Origin: Hyphodiscus hymeniophilus
Lineage: Eukaryota; Ascomycota; Leotiomycetes; Helotiales; Hyphodiscaceae
Reading direction: 5' to 3'
NCBI GenBank assembly: GCA_016508695.1
Contig: VNKQ01000005.1
Location: 868,001 to 932,000 of the forward strand
Length of the DNA: 64,000 nt
Shown here piece after piece: positions 55,858 to 64,000 of this stretch. The position numbers and the translations under genes are program-made. Under the pieces are notes generated by a model. The model made no database searches and had not been told where the DNA came from. It saw only the letters and a list, made by a program, of their open reading frames with translations. The stretch's first letter is position 1, and each line of letters begins with the position of its first letter.

Positions 55858-58113
55858 CTAATGTATTGGTCCAACCCTCAACACGTTCGCTTCTCTTATC
55901 TTATCCATCCTCGTCTCATCAATGAGACGTCTCCAGTGAAATACAGTCCGATCCACCTGCTTCGCAACATCTTCCCCTTCTATGTGAGAAGTGAGGTAAA
56001 GGCAATATCGCAGCCTCTCCTGACCAATATACGCCCCCCGGAAGATTGATCCCGTGACGTAACAATGGTTAATCGCCCTTGACAGTTCCGGTGATACCGG
56101 TGCATTGTGCACTCGTAGGTGGTGCAGACATTGAGTGATGTTCCGAAAAGACACTCGAGGAGGTCGAGCATCTGTGTGTGCAAATGCCATTGCCATCTTG
56201 TGCATGAGATCTATCATCTCCCGAGGTAATGCTTTGGACTGGTGAGGTTGATATTTGACGCTGATCAGATCTTCATAGAACGGAATATTGAGAAGCTTCC
56301 AGATTTCTTTGGTGTGGATATGGCGAGAGTTGATCAGGTTGATAATGAATTTTGGGACAAGTTCTGCCCGGAGCGCATAGCCAAGCTTCATCTTATGTGG
56401 CGGCAATAGCCACATGTTCATGGCTCGTCTTACCATATCAGCATCATTGCTCATCCTCTCCACTGCAGGAGCCAATAGCGTCGTGGGAATCCTCATATTC
56501 AGCTCTTTCATTCGCCCCAGGATCTCCGAAATGTATCGCTGCCTTCCCAGTTCATGAAGAAGGTCAAAAACGTCTCTAGTCCTGGCGAAGCACGCCTGCC
56601 TGTGTATATCCAGGGCTAAAAGTAGCCTCGCAAAACCCCAGTTGTCCGACTTCATCGATGGTCTCATCAGCGCATCAAGTTCATTCCGGACGGCTGAAGG
56701 CTTCGTTACTTTTCCTTGGCTGATCCAATGCTCGAGAATTACCAGAGCGCATTTGTCTTGATGGAGCCGTCTTCTGGGATCTACCTGGCGCCAAGTGTGA
56801 ATTAAGAGTTGATGACCCGTGTTCGGTAAACGAGCGATCGCCAATAACCAAGAATAGACAAATTGCATAGGTTGCATCGCCTCTTCGGTACGAGAATTGA
56901 TGGATTGTTCAGACCATGCTGGAAGTAGATCCTGTAACATACCCGCTGGCAGCCTCTCCAGTGTTCGTGCCAGGCATTTAGCCGAGGCTTGCAATGGAGA
57001 TGAGGCATCTTGGAGGTTCGCTACAGCATCCATAGCCGTCCTTATAGCTGCGTGGGCTTTAGCTACGACCTCTTGTGCCATAGTCAATGCGACCTCATCA
57101 TTCATATCTTCCTCCATCGCCTTTATAACCCTCCGGGCGTTCGTAACATCTGCCCCCGCTTCTTCAACCAACAACTCTGCGCATTGAAACTCTTCCGTAG
57201 GCAATTTAAGCTCTTGACGTTTTAGCCAGCTTCCTGTCCACCTTTTGACCAAAGATGTCAAACTCTGCTCCATCACACACAGCTGAGAGTCCGTTGCAGA
57301 ATCGAGAATCATCTTTGCTAATCCCGTCACCCGGGGATTCAGAGGAAGTGAGACGACGAGTGAAAATAGCTTATTCATAACTTTGGGGTCGATTTCCGCT
57401 GGCTCCAGCACCTGAGACTCAACAATTCCATCCCAGACATGAGTGTAGAATGCCAATTGCATGTAAGTCGTAGTCTTCTCGTTTGGATACACAGTTCGTA
57501 GGTCTTCTGTAACGTAATCAAGAGCGTTGTCAAGGGTGTCTTGGGAAACCAGGCCAAGACTGATATTCTTTTTGAATTGGAGAGCAAACTCGGCAGAGAC
57601 TCTCTTGATATTATTCCTGCCACTTGTTCTCTTGATCGTTTCTCGAAATTGGCGAATGTCGTCCTCGACCCTGAAAGGCATTTCAAAACGACCTTCATCC
57701 ACGATTCCACTGACCACCGACCCTCCCAACGGCGCTTGAGGGGTGGTGTCCCATTCTAACAACCAAGCTGGCAAAGCAGATACGCTCTCATGTTGTGTCG
57801 GCGGTCGGTTTTTAGGAGCTTGCCATTGCCATTTCGTCCTATCAGGCTCCATAAAGAAACCCCAAATCGGTTCTACGCCATGTGGAGCAGAAGTGGCAGC
57901 TCCAGAAACCTGTGTCATACGTCGATTGCCCAGTCTTCTACGAGCCTCCATCGGACCAGGCACGAAGCTGCCATGGCGTCTCGAAGTCGGTGGAATGGAG
58001 CAAAAGCGCTGATAGGCATTGGAAAGTATTTCGTCTGATACCCATATCGAGTCGCAGGCTACGCTCAATTGGAGGGGCACTGCTTTGGAGCAGGCATGAG
58101 GGCGAAGGCGCAT
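55858..58113 (-). CDS. Mitochondrial PPR-like helical repeat protein
   Basis: A single frame of 751 aa from ATG 58113. Much of the body is alpha-helical with loosely repeating 35-residue patterns (for example around LLLALDIHRQACFARTRDVF and LGRQRYISEILGRMKELNM). This is the look of fungal pentatricopeptide proteins that act on mitochondrial mRNAs. An early segment SFVPGPMEARRRLGNRRM is the type found after the presequence in such proteins. The N-terminus is uncertain. Another open frame upstream (58280-58124) reads FEVTCPLRPPLLFRQISSDA and ends at a GTAAGA donor (58123). A TATCAG acceptor at 58009 would join it in frame and skip the first 35 residues here, but that frame has no ATG. The gene is divergent from HEM12, 244 bp away. 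Confidence 0.72.
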   Translation of the reverse strand: MRLRPHACSKAVPLQLSVACDSIWVSDEILSNAYQRFCSIPPTSRRHGSFVPGPMEARRRLGNRRMTQVSGAATSAPHGVEPIWGFFMEPDRTKWQWQAPKNRPPTQHESVSALPAWLLEWDTTPQAPLGGSVVSGIVDEGRFEMPFRVEDDIRQFRETIKRTSGRNNIKRVSAEFALQFKKNISLGLVSQDTLDNALDYVTEDLRTVYPNEKTTTYMQLAFYTHVWDGIVESQVLEPAEIDPKVMNKLFSLVVSLPLNPRVTGLAKMILDSATDSQLCVMEQSLTSLVKRWTGSWLKRQELKLPTEEFQCAELLVEEAGADVTNARRVIKAMEEDMNDEVALTMAQEVVAKAHAAIRTAMDAVANLQDASSPLQASAKCLARTLERLPAGMLQDLLPAWSEQSINSRTEEAMQPMQFVYSWLLAIARLPNTGHQLLIHTWRQVDPRRRLHQDKCALVILEHWISQGKVTKPSAVRNELDALMRPSMKSDNWGFARLLLALDIHRQACFARTRDVFDLLHELGRQRYISEILGRMKELNMRIPTTLLAPAVERMSNDADMVRRAMNMWLLPPHKMKLGYALRAELVPKFIINLINSRHIHTKEIWKLLNIPFYEDLISVKYQPHQSKALPREMIDLMHKMAMAFAHTDARPPRVSFRNITQCLHHLRVHNAPVSPELSRAINHCYVTGSIFRGAYIGQERLRYCLYLTSHIEGEDVAKQVDRTVFHWRRLIDETRMDKIREANVLRVGPIH

Positions 58114-58357
58114 GGGGTCTTACGAACGGTTTCGCATCGGATGAAATTTGTCGAAATAGGAGTGGTGGTCGAAGGGGACAAGTTACTTCGAATCGCCTAT
58201 TGACAAGCTCCGAATGCTCGGGCACCAGAGCCTCTACTGCAGGAACGTCCGTGCTCAGCGCCGCGATTTATTTGTAGCGAGGCGGGGTGTTGACGTGGGA
58301 TGAAACTGTCTCTTCTTTTCTTCCTGGTTAATTCTAGATACACGGCATATTGAAGCT
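58114..58357. promoter_or_regulatory. Divergent promoter between the PPR-like gene and HEM12
   Basis: 244 bp between the start codons. A haem-pathway gene and a mitochondrial expression factor share it, so common control is plausible. Part of it is open in the minus-strand alternative frame noted for the PPR-like gene. Confidence 0.5.
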
Positions 58358-59652
58358 ATGACTCAAAAGTTCGAGCCTCTTCAAAATGATCTGATCATCA
58401 GAACAGCATGGGGTGAAACTATTGTTCTTTACCAATTTGAAGGAAGTATTGCTGATTCTATCCAGGCCAGAAAGTCGAAAGAACTCCTATGTGGGTGATG
58501 CGTCAGGGTATGATACCTGCGTTCTCGGTATGATAAGTTTTGCTGATAATTGGAAAAGCTGGGCGATACCTACCAGAGTACCATCAGGCCAAAGGGAAAC
58601 TCGACTTCTTCCAAACCTGCAGAGATCCAGAAGTTGCCTCAACATTGACTCTCCAGCCAATTGATCGTTACGCAGGTATCGTAGATGCAGCTATCATCTT
58701 CTCCGATATCTTGGTCATTCCTCAAGCTCTAGGGATGACTGTCGAAATGGTCGACAAAAAGGGGCCGCACTTCCCACATCCTCTCACATCCCCAGACGAC
58801 GACCAGTACAAACAAGTCCTCAGCAAGAATGTCGATGTCGCTGTGGAGTTGGATTATGTTTATAAAGCAATCACTTTGACGAGACACAAGTTGAAGGGGC
58901 GAGTTCCATTGTTTGGCTTTTGTGGTGCTCCTTGGACGTTGTTGTGCTATATGGTTGAAGGAGGTGGAAGCAAGATATTCAAGGAGGTCAAGACGTGGAT
59001 CTACAAATACCCCCAAGCTACCAAAGATCTTCTACAAAAGATTGCGGAGGTTTGTGTTGAGTATTTGGCTTTACAGGTCCAAGCAGGAGCTCAGGTTCAT
59101 ACTCTGACTCTACTGGCTTCGGGCATAGCTGACCTTCATTTAGCTAATTCAGGTCTTTGACTCATGGGCTGGAGAACTATCACCTTCGTCCTTCAATGAG
59201 TTCTCTCAACCATACCTTGCATACATTGCTAAGCATCTCCCAACACGATTAGAGGAATTGAAGCTGGAGCCTGTACCAATGGTCGTATTTGCTAAAGGTG
59301 CATGGTACGCTCTGGATGCATTATGTGATATGGGTTATCAAGTAATAGGATTAGACTGGCTGCAAGATCCAGCAGAGGCTGTCAAGATCAGAGGCACAAG
59401 ACCCATCGTGTTTCAAGGTAATGCGGATCCAGGTATCTTGTATGGGTCAAGAGAATCAATCACCAAGCTAGTGAAGAACATGGTAGCAGGATTTGGGGGA
59501 GGAAAGCAAGGCTGGATTGCTAATCTTGGTCATGGTAAGTATGATCTCTTCATTTACAAGTTTTAGTACTAATATATCCAGGTATCACACCATTTGTCAA
59601 TCCCGACGACCTAAAGTTCTTCTTTGAAGAGCTCCATCGCTTTACAACATGA
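58358..59652 (+). CDS. HEM12: Uroporphyrinogen decarboxylase (Hem12)
   Basis: Fifth step of haem synthesis: removes four carboxyl groups from uroporphyrinogen III to give coproporphyrinogen III, in the cytosol. Five exons (58358-58412, 58466-58507, 58559-59094, 59144-59534, 59582-59652) give 364 aa. Family pieces: [35 protein letters not shown] (substrate-binding Arg), [64 protein letters not shown] and [11 protein letters not shown]. Exon 2 is only 42 nt. Intron 3 has a weak donor (GTTCAT) and two candidate acceptors. The first, ending at 59143, restores LIQVFDSW and is chosen; the second, 8 nt later, loses conserved residues. Convergent with FCY1, stops 95 bp apart. Confidence 0.96.
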
Positions 59653-59747
59653 GAACCAAAATCAATGAATTGAAAATCCTCATTTGATCTCCTTGGAGTA
59701 AACCCTTGTCTCCTCACCAATGTCTTCATTCCTACTTGAAGTCAGCT
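59653..59747. other. Short convergent gap between HEM12 and FCY1
   Basis: 95 bp between stop codons. Overlapping 3' ends are almost certain. Confidence 0.5.
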
Positions 59748-60389
59748 TCAGTCTTTCGCGTGGCCAGGAACATCCATATACCAGATCTCCGGCTTCTCCT
59801 TGATGAATAAATCCATCAAGTCCTGACATTCCTTGCTTTTCATGTTGACCACCTCAATTCCTCGCTGCTTCAGATACGCTTCTCCACCGAGAAACGTCTC
59901 ATTTTCTCCAATGACTACACGAGAGATACCGTATAGAATGCAAGCTCCAGTGCACATGTCACATGGTGATAAAGTCGTGAACATGGTGGCGCCTTTGTAG
60001 GCGGATGCTGGGAGTCGACCTGAGTTCTCTAGAGCTGACGTCTCGCCCTTTTTCTCTTACTTAGCCAATGCATCTAGAGCTTCGACAAGGCAGTACTAAC
60101 ATGATGGATAGCGGAACCTTTTTGAACTCGCAGATTGTGTCCTCTATCCAGGAGTGGAGTCAGTGTTGCTTCTCGAAGAGATTTGGCAGCATGAGGTATT
60201 TGATGTTCAAATCCAGGACCTCCTGACGGTCCCTCTTCACACCCAGTTCAACCGAACAGAAGAGCCCACGAACCTGCCCAGTAGTTTTCCATCCCTGGAT
60301 ATCAACGCAGCCCCTATAGGCACCCCACCTTCCTTATACGACAGCTTTGCCTCTTCAACAGCTATGGCAAAAGCTTCTTGGTCATTCAT
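59748..60389 (-). CDS. FCY1: Cytosine deaminase (Fcy1)
   Basis: Pyrimidine salvage enzyme that turns cytosine into uracil; in fungi it also activates 5-fluorocytosine. Exons 60389-60274, 60143-60101 and 60047-59748 give 152 aa, the usual size. The core is EAKLSYKEGGVPIGAALISR, RGHNLRVQKGSAIHHGET with the zinc ligand His53 and proton-shuttle Glu55, and TTLSPCDMCTGACILYGI with zinc ligands Cys82 and Cys85. The C-terminal FIKEKPEIWYMDV closes the active site as in yeast. Intron 1 is 130 bp; intron 2 (53 bp) splits the HHGE motif and ends in AAAAAG. The start is the ATG of MNDQEAFAIA; an in-frame ATG at 60491 would add 34 unrelated residues. Confidence 0.94.
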
Positions 60390-61255
60390 GTCGAAGGGGA
60401 GAAAGAGAAGGTCGGTAGTAACGAAAGTACTTATTGAGGCAATGGCTCGAGGGAAACAGAAGAGTGGTCTTATTGGAGCCAATTCCTCCAAGAAATTACA
60501 CCTCCACTTCTATCTACCGGCCTAGTAAGTCTCAAATCATCGACACCACGCTTCTGATAAGAACGATAAGAAAAATTGACTTTATAAATACACACCCTCA
60601 AGGATACAATTGGACGCGCAACCGAGATCGAGCTGCATGGCATGGCATCGATATAGAATCGAGAAAGGGAACTATTTCCAAAGAACGAAAAATTGTAATA
60701 ATATCGTACGAATGAGTAGATGTTGCGTCTTGGAACCCTGTGAAGCGTAATAGAAACTGCCTTTGATGTAATAACTAGATTGGCCGCCGCAAACCGTGAT
60801 ACAATCCATCTAGGCTGAGAAAAAGCTTGGTGTTGTAAAAAAGAAGGCCGTAGAATTTCGTCGTCGCTTACAGCCACTCGATCAATTCGACTTCCGCGAT
60901 TCTTTGCCTTCTCAATCCTTACCTTCGACCTTCCCAACCTATCTTCCTCTACGAAACTAGTAATACTGAGGTCCTCGGTAAGAAAAGAAAAGAAAAGCAT
61001 TTCCGTCAAGGATTCTCGATCGGACACAACTTCACAACATAAAGCGACTTGCGCGAAGGGCCCAGCCTCAGCCCAATCAATCTGTAAGTGAATCTGGAGC
61101 CTACCTGTCAAAATACGTTTCTCTTCGCGAGAAGTAGTGCGCACATTGCTTTATTTTTGTTTCACTTGCTAAGACCTTCCAGAAGTCGATTACAGCTTCT
61201 TAGACCCTTCAACGTTGATCGAACTTCTTGAATCTCCCTTCCACGACCCGAAATC
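60390..61255. promoter_or_regulatory. Divergent promoter between FCY1 and the DnaJ gene, with a likely leader intron
   Basis: 866 bp between start codons. A GTAAGT at 61084 and a GCTAAG branch with TTCCAG ending at 61182 suggest a 99 bp leader intron in the DnaJ transcript. A minus-strand frame of 224 codons (60470-61144) crosses the region. It lacks any recognisable domain and is probably chance, but is the longest unexplained frame in an intergenic region here. Confidence 0.5.
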
Positions 61256-62679
61256 ATGGCGAAAGATACCAAGTTCTACGATCTTCTCGGGGTTTCCCCG
61301 AACGCAACTGAAGCTGAGCTCAAAAAGGCGTATAGAGTCGGCGCTTTGAAACATCATCCTGGTAAGTTAGCTGTAACTGGGATGCACAGTGGATCTGGCT
61401 GTTTTCGAGACTTTTTGAGCTAACAGACGCTGTATAGACAAGAATGCCCATAACCCTGACGCTGCTGAAAAATTCAAAAGTCTGTCACATGCCTACGAAA
61501 TCCTTTCCGATCCTCAGAAGCGCCAGATTTACGATCAATATGGTGAAGAAGGACTGGAAGGAAACGGCGCCCCTGGCGGCATGAATGCTGAGGACCTATT
61601 CTCACAATTTTTTGGCGGAGGGGGAATGGGATCAATGTTTGGCGGAGGTATACAACAGCTGCGCCCCCCCTCCATAGAGCTCGAACTAACTATCGCAAGG
61701 GATGCAGCAGAGAGGTCCCCCAAAGGCAAGAACCATACACCATGTTCACAAGGTTTCCTTGGAGGACATCTACCGAGGTAAGGTCTCCAAGCTCGCTCTT
61801 CAAAAGTCGGTCATCTGTCCCAAATGTGAGGGACGTGGTGGTAAGGAGGGCGCTGTCAAGAAGTGCACTGGATGTGACGGTCACGGAATGAAGACAATGA
61901 TGAGACAGATGGGCCCAATGATTCAACGATTTCAGACTGTCTGTCCAGACTGTAATGGGGAGGGAGAAATCATTCGAGAGAAGGACAAGTGCAAGGTCTG
62001 CAACGGCAAGAAGACTATCGTTGAGAGGAAAGTACTCCACGTCCACGTCGATAGAGGCGTTCGAACTGGTCACAAAATCGATTTCAGAGGCGAGGGAGAC
62101 CAAACCCCTGGGGTCCAACCCGGAGACGTTGTTTTCGAGATCGAACAGAAGCCACATGCCAGATTCCAACGGAGAGAGGATGATCTCTTTTACAAGGCGG
62201 AGATCGATCTTGTCACAGCTCTTGCTGGCGGTACTATCTATGTTGAGCACTTAGACGACCGGTGGCTCAGCGTTGAGATTATGCCCGGAGACGTCATCGC
62301 TCATGGTGAGTTTACTGGAATTCAACTGAGTTATTAGTTATTTGCTAACTAGTGAAAAGCTGCTCTTAGAATGATCCGTGGCCAAGGCATGCCCTCGTAC
62401 CGCCATCATGATTTCGGTAACATGTATATCCAATTCGACGTCAAGTTTCCAGATAAGAATTGGACCACCGATCCTGCCGCCTTCGATGCCCTCAAAGCTA
62501 TTCTCCCTGCTCAAATCTCGTCTAATGCTCCTGTGGCTGAGACTATGACGGAGCCCGCTGATCTAGAGGAAGTTGATGCTAGCCAGCAAGCCCGTGCCAC
62601 AGGAAATGCAACAGGGGAGGATGAAGATGAAGATGGACATCCAGCAGGCGCAGAAAGAGTCCAATGCGCTTCACAGTAA
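61256..62679 (+). CDS. MAS5: Type I DnaJ (Hsp40) co-chaperone, Ydj1/Mas5-like
   Basis: Stimulates Hsp70 ATPase and delivers unfolded proteins, including mitochondrial precursors. Exons 61256-61361, 61438-61647, 61700-62305 and 62360-62679 give 413 aa. The J-domain starts [19 protein letters not shown], with HPD at 34-36 created by splicing intron 1. A Gly/Phe-rich linker follows ([14 protein letters not shown]). The zinc domain has four CxxCxGxG-type repeats ([32 protein letters not shown]). Client-binding beta domains follow. The C-terminus CASQ (410-413) is a farnesylation box as in yeast Ydj1, so the protein is probably attached to ER and mitochondrial surfaces. Intron 2 (52 bp) has an ACTAAC branch; intron 3 (54 bp) has GCTAAC. 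Confidence 0.96.
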
Positions 62680-63373
62680 CATATTACGAGGTCGAGGCGA
62701 AGGAGCCTGCGAATTCATTGGGTTTGCATGAAGTCATACATTGTTTACCAGCCTCGGCAAAACTTTGCTACGACGTATGTGCAGATGCCTCTTCAGTAAG
62801 CGATTTGGACATTGCATGAGTTCAGATGTGTTGATGTTCAGCCTTTCAAAACGCTGGGGTAGTCGAGCTTGAACTTTTGCCGCATTTGCTTTTGCGTTCA
62901 TTCGGCGAGGTTCATCATCAGGCGTTTGAGAGGATAGATAGATAGCATGGGAAAACATTGTTCTTGAAGCAAATCTGACCTAGTCCTCCAATAGTGACCT
63001 TTCCGCAGTACTTTCAACTCCACCAAGCTCCTGAATCTGTCAGATAGGGCGGGGCTCTTTGTTCGTAAATAGATACGTGGTTTCGATTGGTCGACATCTC
63101 AGCCACGCTGACATAAAGACATCCACTCGATCGTGCATGGCTGCTCAACCTCAGTCAACAATGCTACGTCCGTAAGTCATATAACCCTCCGCCGCCGTTA
63201 CCCAGAACGCAGATACGACCGATAGTTGTGGTGCCTTGCGTTTCGAGTTGCGTTGTACTCCGTAGAGACGTGCATCTGTGCTCTTCCTATTTGGGCAATC
63301 CCCAGGATTCTTGGCGGCCATTTGCTCCCAATCCAGCCAACACCGACTGCACTTGTTCACTGCTCACAGGAAA
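62680..63373. other. Upstream region of the Zn2Cys6 gene
   Basis: 694 bp between the DnaJ stop and the regulator's start. Only short shadow frames; no element recognised. Confidence 0.5.
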
Positions 63374-64000
63374 ATGGATTACTTCAACGGCAGCCTCCCC
63401 AACCAGGGCGGATACAAAGAGACGAGACCGCAGCCTTCACAATCAGTATCCCCTCCGCCAAGCCACGGTCAACATCAAAAATCCACTTCTCCACTTACTG
63501 CAGCAAGCCAATCCCAAAACGCCTCTTCAAACACAGCACCCCGGATTAGAAGGCGAAACCGCATGATCACATCCTGTCTAGAATGTCGTCGCCGAAAACT
63601 AAAATGCAACAAAAGCCATCCTTGCACCAACTGCTTGAAGTTCTCACGAGACTGCGTCTTTCTAGCGCCTGCTCTTGACCAAGCTTCCCAGCTCAAGCTC
63701 ACAGAAATCAAGGAGAAAGTAGGGTCTCTTGAGCGGCTATTGGAGAGAGATGTTGCGAAGTCTGCTTTAGGAGGAGCAGGGAGCCTTTCGCCAAGTCAGG
63801 ATAGAGCACTTCCTGATGAAGCGGAAGATGATTTGCCGGCTAACGAAGATGAGAGGGACTTAGAGCCCACACCCCTAGCGACAGTTGACGCGGCGTATGG
63901 GGATGATGGCGACGATGATGATCTTCTGGATTTGGGAATTCGGTTGGGGAAGATGAGGTTTACGGAGAGGATTGGGGGTTTCTTCAGGCCGAAGATTGCG
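63374..64000 (+). CDS. Zn2Cys6 transcription factor, N-terminal part (runs off the right edge)
   Basis: Fungal binuclear zinc cluster regulator; 209 residues are visible without an intron. The cluster is C68-x2-C71-x6-C78-x5-C84-x2-C87-x6-C94 (CLECRRRKLKCNKSHPC then TNC and SRDC). It is preceded by a disordered Ser/Gln/Pro-rich N-terminus with a basic stretch (PRIRRRNRM). A short coiled-coil linker follows (LKLTEIKEKVGSLERLLER), which normally sets dimer spacing, then an acidic region. The last visible residues (DLGIRLGKMRFTERIGGFFR) are the usual lead-in to the fungal-specific middle homology region, which lies outside the window. The target genes cannot be told from this part. Confidence 0.92.
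   Translation, partial: MDYFNGSLPNQGGYKETRPQPSQSVSPPPSHGQHQKSTSPLTAASQSQNASSNTAPRIRRRNRMITSCLECRRRKLKCNKSHPCTNCLKFSRDCVFLAPALDQASQLKLTEIKEKVGSLERLLERDVAKSALGGAGSLSPSQDRALPDEAEDDLPANEDERDLEPTPLATVDAAYGDDGDDDDLLDLGIRLGKMRFTERIGGFFRPKIA

Noticed and set aside
59748..60491. Longer cytosine deaminase starting MEELAPIRP at 60491
   Set aside because: The added 34 residues have no counterpart in the family; the ATG at 60389 gives the usual length.
61648..61699. DnaJ reading that continues through 61648-61699 ([13 protein letters not shown])
   Set aside because: It leaves the frame of the zinc domain; splicing an intron with an ACTAAC branch restores [17 protein letters not shown].
1..64000. tRNA, rRNA, CRISPR, prophage or bacterial mobile elements
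   Set aside because: No B-box-like TTCGA context with a cloverleaf, no spaced direct repeats and no such coding genes were seen; the window is ordinary fungal nuclear DNA.

Overview
The window is nuclear DNA of a filamentous ascomycete (Pezizomycotina). The evidence is compact genes with many 45-60 bp introns that carry CTAAC/CTGAC-type branch sites, ascomycete versions of conserved eukaryotic proteins, and a Zn2Cys6 transcription factor. Protein wording looks Leotiomycete-like (Helotiales), but that is an impression and not a test. I found no bacterial, viral or organellar DNA, no CRISPR array, no rRNA or tRNA gene, and no intact transposon.

Layout. 1-3.1 kb: the 5' end of an unknown gene leaving the left edge, then a gene-poor stretch. 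3.1-9.7 kb: RRN3 (Pol I initiation factor), the CCAAT-binding subunit HapC with a long upstream region, and prefoldin 2. 10.3-13.7 kb: CMC2, a TMEM14 protein, OST2 and the Golgi protein GRASP/Grh1. 14-16.2 kb: trimethylguanosine synthase with a badly disrupted upstream coding stretch. 16.6-24.8 kb: DOP1 and MON1, divergent from a 219 bp promoter. 25.5-29 kb: a large disordered protein I cannot assign. 30.8-33.6 kb: protein disulfide isomerase and a small mitochondrial protein. 36.1-40.1 kb: the SWR1 subunit Vps71 and the Kelch protein Kel3. 40.8-47.2 kb: a proline iminopeptidase, a dead FAD monooxygenase and a monocarboxylate-type MFS transporter. 47.7-55.7 kb: a Wss1-like WLM protease, nucleoporin Nup159 and proteasome beta2 (Pup1). 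55.9-62.7 kb: a PPR-like mitochondrial protein, uroporphyrinogen decarboxylase, cytosine deaminase and the Ydj1/Mas5 DnaJ. 63.4 kb to the end: a truncated Zn2Cys6 regulator.

How the genes work together. Most are housekeeping genes. Several serve the secretory and endomembrane system (OST2, GRASP, DOP1, MON1, PDI) or mitochondria and haem (CMC2, TMEM14, the 33 kb protein, the PPR-like protein, HEM12). Neighbours are mostly in alternating orientation, giving many shared divergent promoters and convergent 3' ends. The one accessory-looking patch is 40.8-47.2 kb, where a decayed monooxygenase sits divergent to a transporter.

I did not find a new multi-gene system. The most notable signals are gene-structure oddities (three GC-AG introns, two 8-nt micro-exons that encode a PDI active site, a start codon alone in its exon), a CCAAT-box cluster upstream of the gene for a CCAAT-binding protein, the monooxygenase pseudogene, and twin poly-C frameshifts in Nup159 that probably reflect sequence errors. 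Exon coordinates were derived by hand from splice signals and reading frame; no alignment or search was run.
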